A DNA stretch of 64,000 nt from Streptomyces tailanensis. Lineage in GTDB: Bacteria > Actinomycetota > Actinomycetes > Streptomycetales > Streptomycetaceae. The number at the start of each line of letters is the position of its first letter. The stretch's first letter is position 1. The position numbers and the translations under genes are program-made. Positions 54,008-61,606 of the stretch are shown in pieces. The DNA lies in contig NZ_VTHJ01000010.1 in NCBI RefSeq assembly GCF_008386495.1, positions 42,663 to 106,662 of the forward strand, given 5' to 3'. The notes beneath the pieces were generated by a model. That model had not been told where the DNA came from. It saw only the letters and a program-made list of their open reading frames with translations, and made no database searches.

Positions 54008-54598
54008 GCTGTCTCAACCACTGCTGCGACACCAGCGGCTCTCACTTTCCGGCATGGTAATCACGTGTCTCCTGCCGAGTGCCAGGCCGACGGGCCGCAC
54101 TGGTGGCTACTGGCGCTCGGACCACGACGGGCATGCCCCGGCCTGACCTGCCGCCTTGAAGTTGAAAATGCAGGGCGGTCTCGATTCCGTATGCGCATGC
54201 GTTCTTGGTGGTTCGCCTCGGCCGCCATGTCCCGCCCACCTGTCGGGCACCGGAGACCGGGCGACTGCACGAGGGGTCCCCTCCAGGAGTGCCCCCTATG
54301 GTTCCTCCTCGGACAAGTTCAGCGAGTTGCAGGACTCGCCGCCACGTGCCTCGTCCCCCGAGCCTCTGGGCACACCATCCCGGGCCGACGACGGCGTGAG
54401 ACGTCATGCGGGACGTCATCGACGTTTGCAGTCGCACGAGCACAACTCATCGCCCAGCGAGTCGAGGTGCCCCGAGCCCGGGAGGGGCCCACTCGACCAC
54501 TGTTTGCTCCCGCATGTCGGTGCCGTGCCCACAGCGTGCCCGTAAGACCGGACAACAACGGTAAACAGCGGTGCGAACCTACCTTCACAGGGCCATCA
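54008..54598. other. Gene-free stretch
   Basis: About 590 bp with weak codon bias and no family match on either strand. A minus-strand frame (54042-54443) exists but has no recognisable domain or good start. I see no clear repeat or RNA. Confidence 0.45.
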
Positions 54599-54751
54599 AG
54601 CAGCACCAAGAAGGAGACGGTCAACACGGCCCTGCGCGAAGTGCTGGAGAACCGGCGGCGCGCCCTGGCGCTCACCCGACTGCGGGCGGCGGCCGAAGAG
54701 GGAGCCTTTGAGCTGGACCTCTTCGAGGACAAGGGGAACTACCGCCGGTGA
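54599..54751 (+). pseudogene. VapB-type antitoxin, N-terminal truncated
   Basis: SSTKKETVNTALREVLENRR and the C-terminal FELDLFEDKGNYRR are the second half of a ribbon-helix-helix VapB antitoxin. The first beta strand and its start codon are missing, the preceding sequence being unrelated. It overlaps the VapC start by GTGA. Confidence 0.65.
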
Positions 54752-54987
54752 ACGCCGCGCAATTCCTGATCGACACCAGCGCGCTCGCCCGTCTGCTGCG
54801 CGGCGACGCCGAGCAGTACGGATGGGACCAGGCAGCGGCAGCCGGGCTCATCGCCACCTGCCCCATCACCGAGCTGGAGTTCTTCTACAACGCACGCTCC
54901 GCCGCCGACCGCACCCAGGGCATCGAGGATCTGCGCCTGCTCTTCGGCTGGGTGCCCATCGACGACCGGCTGGCCTCACGGAGCTGA
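54748..54987 (+). pseudogene. VapC-type PIN toxin, C-terminal truncated
   Basis: The 79 residues begin AAQFLIDTSALARLLRGD with the first PIN Asp and include CPITELEFFYNARS with the second acidic residue. After LLFGWVPIDDR it ends abruptly. The last acidic cluster (normally near DLLIAAAA) is missing, so nuclease activity should be lost. Confidence 0.7.
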
Positions 54988-55059
54988 CCACGCCATTACT
55001 CACCCCAGCGGACCACCGTCAGCAGGATCGAGCCGGGGTGTCTCCTCGCCAGCCTGCGC

Positions 55060-55638
55060 CTACTGGCCCTCTCCGTACTGCCAGCCCTGGCCGGTCCCCT
55101 TGTACTCCGCAACCGTGATCACCTCGGCGCCAGGGGTCATCCGTGCCACGTACAACACGCCATCCAGATGGTCGAGTTCATGCGCTACCAGCCGGGCAAG
55201 CCCGTCAGTGAAGGTCGTCATCCGGGCCTGTCCATCGAAGTCCTGATACTCAACCCGCAGAGCGCGTGGGCGGGGAACCTTCCCGCGAACATCGAAGAAG
55301 GACAGACAGCCTTCATACTGCTCATCGACTTCGGTCGACGCATCAACCACGGTCGGGTTCAAGAGAACGATCGCGTCCCCATCGAGGGGCCGGACAATGG
55401 CTACACGCCGCGCAATGCCGACCTGGGGCGCGGCCACCCCCATGCCCTTGCTGAAGGTGTGCACCTTTGCAGCACGATCAGCCGCCGCATGGAGCGCAGC
55501 CACGACCTCCCGCGCAGCCTGCGCCTCCCGGGGAAGGTCGAAGGACCGTGCCGGCTGGGTGAGCACGGGATCGCCTTCTTGCACGATCCCGATGGACTTC
55601 ATGGTGCTGCTCGCGGCGAACGGAGTGGTCACCGGCAT
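55060..55638 (-). CDS. def: Peptide deformylase
   Basis: A 192-residue metalloenzyme removing the formyl group from nascent Met. The three signature motifs are intact: GMGVAAPQ (65-72, with Met in place of the usual Val/Ile), EGCLS (109-113, Cys metal ligand) and HELDH (153-157). It is the last intact gene inside the right edge of the island, next to degraded genes, so it is probably an accessory copy. Extra deformylases can give tolerance to actinonin-like inhibitors (inference). Confidence 0.9.
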   Translation of the reverse strand: MPVTTPFAASSTMKSIGIVQEGDPVLTQPARSFDLPREAQAAREVVAALHAAADRAAKVHTFSKGMGVAAPQVGIARRVAIVRPLDGDAIVLLNPTVVDASTEVDEQYEGCLSFFDVRGKVPRPRALRVEYQDFDGQARMTTFTDGLARLVAHELDHLDGVLYVARMTPGAEVITVAEYKGTGQGWQYGEGQ

Positions 55639-55738
55639 GCTCCTTACTTAGCTTCCGAGAAGCCACGTGCCTCATGTCCCTGATACTGGCCCACGGCGCC
55701 TACCTGCACAGATGCTTGACAGCTGCAGATAAGGCCCG

Positions 55739-55762
55739 TACAGCGGTACGGCGATACGGCGC
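55739..55762 (+). repeat. Degenerate 8-bp tandem repeat at right island edge
   Basis: Three head-to-tail units TACAGCGG, TACGGCGA and TACGGCGC match the TACGGCGG tract at 22396-22427 in sequence and orientation. They directly abut the stop of the DUF4031 gene. Confidence 0.7.
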
Positions 55763-56029
55763 TTACGCCGGGCGCCCCTTCGGCCTCCGCAGCCCCGCCT
55801 CCACCAGCCTCCGCAGCAGCTCCTTCGGGCCGACCTCCACCGCTCCGGCCTGTACGACCTCCGCGTAACGGTGGGAGGGGATGTCGTAGTGGTCGCGTTC
55901 GAAGGCGCGCTCGGGGACGCCCAATCGCCGTGCGAACGCGTGCAGTTCGTCGAAGGAGATGTCGCTGACGAGGTGCGACCACATGCGCCCGTGCCCCGGC
56001 CAGGTGGGCGGGTCGATGTAGAGCGTCAC
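55763..56029 (-). CDS. DUF4031 protein
   Basis: An 88-residue protein starting at GTG 56029 with the family opening TLYIDPPTWPGHGRMWSHLV. SDISFDELHAFARRLGVPER and FERDHYDIPSHRY follow, with conserved His and Asp residues that could bind a metal. It overlaps the upstream gene by GTGA. Function unknown. Confidence 0.85.
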   Translation of the reverse strand: MTLYIDPPTWPGHGRMWSHLVSDISFDELHAFARRLGVPERAFERDHYDIPSHRYAEVVQAGAVEVGPKELLRRLVEAGLRRPKGRPA

Positions 56030-56388
56030 GTGGCGCTCCCCAGCGACCCCAGCGCCGCGACCCGCACGCCCGCCTTGTGGCACACCCACTGCGGATCGGG
56101 GCCGAGTTCCGGTTCGACGTCGAGGGCGTGTGGGTCGCCGGCGCCGCAGACCGGGCAGAGCGGCCAGCGGCCGTAGCACTCCAGCAGCGCGTCCTGGACG
56201 TCCTGTGCGACGAGCCCGGCGACGTACGCCGCGCCGTCCGGCCACTGCTCCACCCACCAGCGACGCTGGACGACGGATTCCTCGACCATCGAGACGACGT
56301 CCGCCTCGGCGACCTCGCCCGCGACCAGATCGGCGAGCACGAGCGCGCGGGCCGCGTGCAGCGCCTGCTCAAGGGGGCTGAGACTCAT
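56026..56388 (-). CDS. Conserved hypothetical protein with zinc-ribbon-like Cys pair
   Basis: A 120-residue protein with ATG 56388. The N-terminal half is helical (SPLEQALHAARALVLADLVA). The C-terminal half has PLCPVCGAGDPHALDV and QWVCHKAG, a possible zinc site. It is co-translated with DUF4031 downstream and divergent from the MurR-type regulator. Function unknown. Confidence 0.75.
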   Translation of the reverse strand: MSLSPLEQALHAARALVLADLVAGEVAEADVVSMVEESVVQRRWWVEQWPDGAAYVAGLVAQDVQDALLECYGRWPLCPVCGAGDPHALDVEPELGPDPQWVCHKAGVRVAALGSLGSAT

Positions 56389-56426
56389 GTGTCCATTGTG
56401 CGCAACCTTGACCATACGGCCGAACA

Positions 56427-56439
56427 GAAAATATCTTTC
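56427..56439. promoter_or_regulatory. Candidate MurR/RpiR operator
   Basis: GAAAATATCTTTC, an imperfect palindrome and the most AT-rich stretch of the neighbourhood, lies 6-18 bp before the regulator's GTG start in the divergent gap. Binding is inferred from position. Confidence 0.4.
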
Positions 56440-56444
56440 ATCAT

Positions 56445-57395
56445 GTGAGCGATGACGTGAAGGAAATTTCCGCACCGACCGCGCCCACCCCGGGACAGAC
56501 CGTGAACTCCCCACCCGCCCCGGCCGCGCTCGCGGCGAAGGTGCGTACGCTGGCGCCTTCCATGACCCGTTCCATGCAGCGGGTCGCGGAGGCGGTCGCG
56601 GGCGACCCGGCGGGCTGCGCGGCGCTCACGGTCACCGGTCTCGCCGAGCTCACCGGCACCAGCGAGGCGACGGTCGTGCGCACCGCCCGCCTCCTCGGCT
56701 ACCCCGGCTACCGCGATCTCCGCCTCGCCCTCGCCGGCCTCGCCGCCCAGCAGCAGTCGGGCCGCGCGCCCTCGGTCACGGCCGACATCGCGGTCGACGA
56801 CCCGCTCCCCGATGTCGTCGCCAAGCTCGCGTACGACGAACAGCAGACCCTCGCGGACACGGCCGCCGGACTGGACATGGTCCAGCTCGGCGCGGCGGTC
56901 GGCGCGCTCGTCGGGGCCCGCCGGATAGACGTCTACGGCGTGGGGGCGTCCGGCCTTGTCGCCCAGGACCTCACGCAGAAGCTGCTCCGCATAGGGCTGC
57001 TGGCCCAGGCGCACAGCGACCCGCACCTCGCCGTCACCAACGCGGTGCAGCTCCGCGCGAAGGACGTGGCGATAGCGATCACCCACTCCGGTTCGACGGG
57101 CGACGTCATCGAACCGCTGCGGGTCGCCTTCGACCACGGGGCGACGACGGTCGCGATCACCGGTCGGCCGGACGGGCCGGTGTCCCAGTACGCCGACCAC
57201 GTCCTGACCACGTCCACGGCCCGGGAGAGCGAGCTGCGGCCGGCCGCGATGTCGTCCCGGACGAGTCAACTGCTGGTGGTGGACTGCCTGTTCATCGGGG
57301 TGATGCAACGGACGTACGAGTCGGCGGCGCCGGCGCTTTCGGCGTCGTACGAGGCCCTGGCACATCGACACCGGAGTGGGGGGCCTTCGCGGTAG
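56445..57395 (+). CDS. MurR/RpiR-family regulator
   Basis: A 316-residue regulator starting at GTG 56445. The N-terminal HTH_6 domain (ALTVTGLAELTGTSEATVVR, GYPGYRDLRLALA) is followed by a SIS sugar-phosphate domain (RIDVYGVGASGLVAQDLTQK, ITHSGSTGDVIEPLRVAF). It directly precedes murQ in the same direction, so the ligand is probably N-acetylmuramic acid 6-phosphate or a related amino-sugar phosphate. Confidence 0.9.
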   Translation: MSDDVKEISAPTAPTPGQTVNSPPAPAALAAKVRTLAPSMTRSMQRVAEAVAGDPAGCAALTVTGLAELTGTSEATVVRTARLLGYPGYRDLRLALAGLAAQQQSGRAPSVTADIAVDDPLPDVVAKLAYDEQQTLADTAAGLDMVQLGAAVGALVGARRIDVYGVGASGLVAQDLTQKLLRIGLLAQAHSDPHLAVTNAVQLRAKDVAIAITHSGSTGDVIEPLRVAFDHGATTVAITGRPDGPVSQYADHVLTTSTARESELRPAAMSSRTSQLLVVDCLFIGVMQRTYESAAPALSASYEALAHRHRSGGPSR

Positions 57396-57400
57396 GTCGG

Positions 57401-57468
57401 CTGCGGGCCGTGTGTGGCTGGTCGCGCCCACGCGGCGGAGCCGCACATCGACAGAGCCCCGCGCCCCT
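57401..57468 (-). repeat. Dispersed intergenic repeat, copy 2
   Basis: Reverse-complement copy of the repeat at 1184-1251, lying between the MurR-type regulator and murQ. Confidence 0.8.
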
Positions 57469-57499
57469 GAAGACAGGGCGTTGTTCGCACCGTACGGAA

Positions 57500-58462
57500 A
57501 TGAGTCGCCCCATGGCTTCCCTCCCCTCCGACGCCTCCCCCAACCACCTCGCCGTCCGTGCCGAGTTGGAGATGTTGACGACCGAGGCCTTCCGTCCCGA
57601 GCTCGCCGACATCGACCGGCTCCCCACCCTCGACATCGCGAAGCTGATGAACGGCGAGGACGCGACCGTGCCGACGGCGGTGGCGGCGCAGCTCCCGCTG
57701 ATCGCGGCGGCGATCGACGCGATCGCGGAGCGGATGTCCCGGGGCGGCCGGCTGATCTACGCGGGCGCGGGTACGGCGGGCCGGCTCGGTGTGCTGGACG
57801 CGTCCGAGTGCCCGCCGACGTTCAACACGGCCCCTTCCCAGGTCGTGGGACTGATCGCGGGCGGCCGGGAGGCGGTGGTGACGTCGATCGAGGGCGCGGA
57901 GGACTCGGCGGAACTGGCCCGGACCGACCTCGACGCGCTCACCCTCACCCCCGAGGACACGGTGGTCGGCGTCTCCGCCTCCGGCCGTACGCCGTACGCG
58001 ATCGGCGCGGTGCAGCACGCCCGCGCCCACGGAGCCCTGACGGTCGGCCTCTCCTGCAACGCGGCCAGCGCGCTCGCGGCGGCCGCCGACCACGGCATCG
58101 AGATCGTCGTGGGCCCCGAACTGGTGACCGGCTCGACCCGGCTGAAGGCAGGCACAGCACAGAAACTCGTCCTCAACATGCTGTCGACGATCACGATGAT
58201 CCGCCTCGGCAAGACGTACGGGAACCTGATGGTCGACGTACGCGCCTCCAACGACAAGCTCCGCGCCCGTTCCCACCGCATCGTCGCCCTCGCCACCGGC
58301 GCGGCCGACGACGAGATCGAGACGGCCCTCACCGGGTCGAACGGCGAGGTGAAGAACGCCATCCTGACCATCCTCAGCGGAGTGGACGCCCCGACGGCCA
58401 CCCGCCTCCTCACGGAGAACGAGGGCCACCTGCGCGCGGCGCTGGCGGCGGCGAGACCGTAA
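57500..58462 (+). CDS. murQ: N-acetylmuramic acid 6-phosphate etherase
   Basis: A 320-residue SIS-domain lyase of normal length. LIYAGAGTAGRLGVLDASECPPTF holds the substrate loop and catalytic Glu; GVSASGRTPYAIGA, GLSCNAASAL and VTGSTRLKAGTAQKLVLNM complete the signature. It cleaves the lactyl ether of MurNAc-6-P to GlcNAc-6-P in peptidoglycan recycling. Start ATG 57500 was chosen (an in-frame ATG at 57512 is an alternative). Probably controlled by the upstream regulator. Confidence 0.95.
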   Translation: MSRPMASLPSDASPNHLAVRAELEMLTTEAFRPELADIDRLPTLDIAKLMNGEDATVPTAVAAQLPLIAAAIDAIAERMSRGGRLIYAGAGTAGRLGVLDASECPPTFNTAPSQVVGLIAGGREAVVTSIEGAEDSAELARTDLDALTLTPEDTVVGVSASGRTPYAIGAVQHARAHGALTVGLSCNAASALAAAADHGIEIVVGPELVTGSTRLKAGTAQKLVLNMLSTITMIRLGKTYGNLMVDVRASNDKLRARSHRIVALATGAADDEIETALTGSNGEVKNAILTILSGVDAPTATRLLTENEGHLRAALAAARP

Positions 58463-58499
58463 GGCGGAGCCGGGACAGTAATGCTGTCCCGGCCCCGCC
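58463..58499 (+). terminator. Terminator after murQ
   Basis: GGCGGAGCCGGGACAG (58463-58478) pairs with CTGTCCCGGCCCCGCC (58484-58499), one mismatch, 5-base loop, starting directly after the stop codon. Confidence 0.8.
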
Positions 58500-58793
58500 G
58501 TGGGACTGACAAGCGGCGACACCGGCACACTCCAACTCTGGGACATCGCCACCCAGCAGCCCCTCGGCGGCCCACTGACCACCCCCGGCGACGCCATCAC
58601 CTCACTGGCTTTCAGCCCCGACAGCACCACCGTCCACGCGTCCGGCCCCCACGCCCCGCTCCAGCACTACACCATCGCCCCCACCCAGGCCGTCACCCGA
58701 ATCTGCACCCGCACCGGCGACGCCGACCTGACACCGGCCCAGTGGCACACATACCTGCCGGACGTGCCGTACCGCGAGGTGTGGGACCGCTGA
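58500..58793 (+). pseudogene. WD40-repeat protein, C-terminal fragment
   Basis: The frame reads TGTLQLWDIATQQPLGGPL, AITSLAFSPDSTTV and the closing RICTRTGDADLTPAQWHTYL with PYREVW. This is the standard C-terminal end of large nSTAND/WD40 proteins of Streptomyces. All upstream repeats and the sensor or protease modules are missing, and the fragment begins right at the murQ terminator. Confidence 0.7.
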
Positions 58794-58876
58794 AGCCGGC
58801 GATGTCAGTGGCGTGTGCGAGTGTGGGGATACCGGTGCTGGTGAGGAACATCGAATACGAAACGGAGCCGCACGCC

Positions 58877-59491
58877 GTGAATCACGCCCAGCTCACCGCC
58901 CTCGGCCGAGCCCTGCGCGTCCTCGGGGAGCACGGCGAGGCCCTGACCGCCGAGACCCCGGACGCCCGGTTGCACGAGGTCAAGGCGGACATCAAGCGCG
59001 CCTTGGAGCTGCTGGACGAGACGGTCACGACGGCCGCCCCGACAACGCGCTGCGACGAGCACCCGAACGGCCCGGTCGACGAGGAGGCCCCCGACCGCTG
59101 CCTGCTCTGCGAGACCCGCCGCCGCGCCGCCCGCCGCACCGAGCTCAACGACAGCTACGGCCCTCCCCCACTCTCGACTTCGCTCGAGCGGGGGGACCCC
59201 CATCGCCCCACCGGCCCCGCCGCCCCGACCCCGTCCCGCTACGGCGTACGGGACGACCGCCCCCAGCCCCAGCAGCGCTGGCTCCCGGAGTCCTGGAACG
59301 GCCAGGTCTGGCAGCTCTGCGGCACCCCCCGCCGAGACCGCCGCGAAGCCGAGCTCTACCTCACCGCCCAACGCCGCGGCCCCCGCCCCGCGATCTCGTA
59401 CCGCCTGGTCCACGAGTTCACGGACTACGAGGTCCTACGGGTCTGGGGTGAGCCGGTACGGGTGGACATCGAGCCGATGGGGAACCTGTGA
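58877..59491 (+). CDS. Hypothetical protein with in-frame repeat insertion
   Basis: A 204-residue protein starting at GTG 58877 (GGAG 9 bases upstream). An N-terminal helical region (LTALGRALRVLGEHGEALTA, VKADIKRALELLDETV) precedes a possible zinc site (RCDEHPNGPV, DRCLLCETRR). Residues about 97-112 (PPLSTSLERGDPHRP) are encoded by a dispersed DNA repeat. The C-terminus (LPESWNGQVWQLCGTPRRDR, YRLVHEFTDYEVLRVWGEPV) looks structured. Function unknown. Confidence 0.65.
   Translation: MNHAQLTALGRALRVLGEHGEALTAETPDARLHEVKADIKRALELLDETVTTAAPTTRCDEHPNGPVDEEAPDRCLLCETRRRAARRTELNDSYGPPPLSTSLERGDPHRPTGPAAPTPSRYGVRDDRPQPQQRWLPESWNGQVWQLCGTPRRDRREAELYLTAQRRGPRPAISYRLVHEFTDYEVLRVWGEPVRVDIEPMGNL
59165..59207. 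repeat. Dispersed Streptomyces-type repeat inside a gene
   Basis: The segment CTCTCGACTTCGCTCGAGCG followed by GGGGGGACCCCCATCGCC has the nested hairpins (CGAcTTCGcTCG-like and GGGGGGACCCCC) of a repeat commonly found between Streptomyces genes. Here it is read through in frame. Confidence 0.6.
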
Positions 59492-59503
59492 GTGGGCCGC
59501 GGC

Positions 59504-59923
59504 TCACGGCACGGAACCACGCTCCACGACCCACTCCATGGGCTGGCCGGTGATGTCCGCGATCCCGTCGTAGTCCGCGTCGTAGTGCAACACAGTCACG
59601 CCGTGCCGCTCGGCCGTGGCCGCGATCAGCAGGTCCGCGACGGACGTACGACGATGCTGCCCCTTGGCGGCGAACAACCCCTGCACCTCCACCGCGCGAA
59701 CCCCGATCTCATCGGTCATCGGCAACCAGTCGAAGCCTTCGCGCACCATCTTGATACGGGCGTGGTCCGCTCCGTTCCGAGTGCTGTAAAGGATCTCCAG
59801 ATCCATCACCGCGCACGTGGCGACCAAACCTCTGTCGACGAGCGGCCACAACCGGGCCTTCACCGAAGGATGCTTGAAACGCTCCCACGCACTCTTGTCG
59901 ACCAGGAATCGCTCTACCGCCAT
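59504..59923 (-). CDS. vapC: VapC-type PIN-domain ribonuclease toxin
   Basis: A 139-residue PIN toxin with its four acidic positions in place: Asp in FLVDKSAWERF, Glu in AVMDLEILYSTR, Asp in SVADLLIAATAERHG and Asp in LHYDADYDGIAD. It overlaps vapB by 10 bp. VapC toxins cut specific tRNA or rRNA loops when released from VapB. Intact, unlike the remnant pair at 54.6 kb. Confidence 0.93.
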   Translation of the reverse strand: MAVERFLVDKSAWERFKHPSVKARLWPLVDRGLVATCAVMDLEILYSTRNGADHARIKMVREGFDWLPMTDEIGVRAVEVQGLFAAKGQHRRTSVADLLIAATAERHGVTVLHYDADYDGIADITGQPMEWVVERGSVP

Positions 59924-60120
59924 GCCCCCGCCATCACCTCGGCGTCCGCCAGGTCGTCGAGCACCCCTTCTTCCAGTAGTTCCACAAAGCGCCGCCGCTT
60001 CGCCGCCGCCACGAATTCGGCAAGCGCACCGTTCACCGTGGCCCGCTTGGTCGAGGTGCCCAGTATCTCGGCGGCCTCGGCCACGAGTGCGTCATCGAGG
60101 TCGATCATGGTGCGCGACAC
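59914..60120 (-). CDS. vapB: VapB-type antitoxin
   Basis: A 68-residue ribbon-helix-helix antitoxin. The strand RTMIDLDDALVAEAAEIL and helix TSTKRATVNGALAEFVAAAK bind DNA; the C-terminal LLEEGVLDDLADAEVMAGAW occupies the toxin. GTG 60120 was chosen as start because GGAGG lies just upstream; GTG 60126 and ATG 60108 are alternatives. It forms an autoregulated operon with vapC. Confidence 0.9.
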   Translation of the reverse strand: MSRTMIDLDDALVAEAAEILGTSTKRATVNGALAEFVAAAKRRRFVELLEEGVLDDLADAEVMAGAWR

Positions 60121-60201
60121 AGCCACCTCCAGGCATACGATTTCCTTGCATCAGTATGCCTGACTTCACCCAGGAGTAACACAAAGCAGAGCCAGCGAGG
60201 C

Positions 60202-60414
60202 TCAGCCCGGCAGCCGCCCCGCCTCGTTGACCTGTCGCACCCGCTCCCGCAGCACCTCCCCCGTCGCCGCTTCCCGCACCGACTCCGGCGGACAGTCCCA
60301 CTCCCGCCCGCCACCGACGGGCCGCAGCTGCACGTAACCGCCCTCCTGCCCCATCACCTCACCGAGCCGCCCGTTGCGTACGTCCACGGCGTACGACCGC
60401 AGCCGCCCGGTCAC
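60202..60414 (-). CDS. Small conserved hypothetical protein
   Basis: A 70-residue protein starting at GTG 60414, coupled by GTGA to the upstream gene. It reads GRLRSYAVDVRNGRLGEVMG, YVQLRPVGGGREWDCPPESV, a beta-rich pattern common in Streptomyces near WhiJ/DUF397 loci. Function unknown. Confidence 0.7.
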   Translation of the reverse strand: MTGRLRSYAVDVRNGRLGEVMGQEGGYVQLRPVGGGREWDCPPESVREAATGEVLRERVRQVNEAGRLPG

Positions 60415-60653
60415 GTCTCCGCCGCCTTGCGCAGTACGTCGGCGAGCCGCGACGCGACCTGGATGTTGCAGCGGCCCAAGTCCACAAGCGCGTCCGGGAG
60501 TTCGCTGGCCCCCGTCAGCGGGTCGACCCGCAACGACGGCAGGATGATCCCCACCCCGCGCAACGCCTGATCGAGCCGCTCCACGACCTCCTCGGTCGAC
60601 CCCAGCCGCCCGCCGATCCGCCGCCGCCCGTTCGCCGCCGCTCTGTTCTTCAT
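60411..60653 (-). CDS. Small conserved hypothetical protein
   Basis: An 80-residue protein with GGAGGGAG before its ATG. It includes VVERLDQALRGVGIILPSLR and LPDALVDLGRCNIQVASRLA. Such genes regularly sit divergent from XRE/DUF5753 regulators, as here, and may be part of the same signalling module. Confidence 0.7.
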   Translation of the reverse strand: MKNRAAANGRRRIGGRLGSTEEVVERLDQALRGVGIILPSLRVDPLTGASELPDALVDLGRCNIQVASRLADVLRKAAET

Positions 60654-60760
60654 GCCGCTCCCTCCACGCAGAGTTTCCGATTCGCCACACAGCGTGGCCG
60701 ATAGGTGTCTAGCCTGGCCAGATACGACGCCCCAACATCGACGCTGCTGGACAGGGAGTT

Positions 60761-61606
60761 GTGGCCATGCCAGGACCGAAGGATCTCGACCCGTCGTCGT
60801 CTCCACGCGCGATGCTGGGAGCGGAGCTGCGCCACGCCAGAGAACGGGCAGGCCTCAGCCAAGAGGAACTGGGTCAACGGCTCTTCGTGAGCGGTTCGTT
60901 CGTGGGCCAGTTGGAACAGGCCACGCGCCGCATGACACGGGATATCGCCCTTCTCATCGACCAAGCCCTGGGTACGGGTGACTTCTTCTCGCGCAACTGC
61001 AAGGCAGCGGCCAAGTCCAAGTACCCGGAGCACTTCGCTGAGGCGGCGGAAGCGGAGGCGCTCGCCGTGGCAATCAGGGAGTACGCGCCCATGTTGATCC
61101 CAGGGCTGCTCCAGACACCCGCGTACGCGCGGGCCGTGAACGTGGCATACGAGCCAACGGCTCCGGAGAAAACCATCGACGCGTGGGTGGAGGGCCGGAT
61201 GGCACGAACCCGCCTGCTCGACGATTCAACAAGGCCGATGGTGTGGGCGGTACTTGACGAAGCCGCACTACGACGAGTGACGGGCGGCCCCGCAGTGATG
61301 GCCGGGGCCCTGCGCCACGTCGCGAACCTGGGCCGCCGAAGGCGAGTCATCGTGCAGGTACTGCCGTTCGGCGCCGGAGCACACACTGCGATGCAGGGCT
61401 CCCTGAAGCTGATGGACTTCGAGGACGCCGCTCCACTGGTCTACCTCGAAGGGGTGCGCACGGGACGGCTGGAGGACGACCCAGCCACCGTCGCCCAGAT
61501 GAGACTCACCTACGAACTCCTCGCGGCCTCCGCACTCCCGCCGGAGAACTCTCTGGCCCTGCTCGAAGCGTTGGCCCAGGATTACACCCATGAGGAACAT
61601 CCCTGA
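60761..61606 (+). CDS. WhiJ-like XRE regulator with DUF5753
   Basis: A 281-residue protein starting at GTG 60761. Residues 18-70 are the Xre HTH (AELRHARERAGLSQEELGQR, GSFVGQLEQATRRMT). The rest is the DUF5753 effector domain (IPGLLQTPAYARAV, RMARTRLLD, GAGAHTAMQGSLKLMDFEDA). Members control development and antibiotic production in Streptomyces together with a small DUF397 partner, which overlaps its 3' end. Confidence 0.9.
   Translation: MAMPGPKDLDPSSSPRAMLGAELRHARERAGLSQEELGQRLFVSGSFVGQLEQATRRMTRDIALLIDQALGTGDFFSRNCKAAAKSKYPEHFAEAAEAEALAVAIREYAPMLIPGLLQTPAYARAVNVAYEPTAPEKTIDAWVEGRMARTRLLDDSTRPMVWAVLDEAALRRVTGGPAVMAGALRHVANLGRRRRVIVQVLPFGAGAHTAMQGSLKLMDFEDAAPLVYLEGVRTGRLEDDPATVAQMRLTYELLAASALPPENSLALLEALAQDYTHEEHP

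Noticed and set aside
54042..54443. Minus-strand frame in the gene-free stretch
   Set aside because: No recognisable domain, poor codon bias and no ribosome binding site.
55739..55762. TACGGCGN tandem units as proven attachment sites
   Set aside because: They are suggestive borders, but the unit is short and GC-rich and could recur by slippage; no recombinase core site was demonstrated, so they are listed as repeats only.
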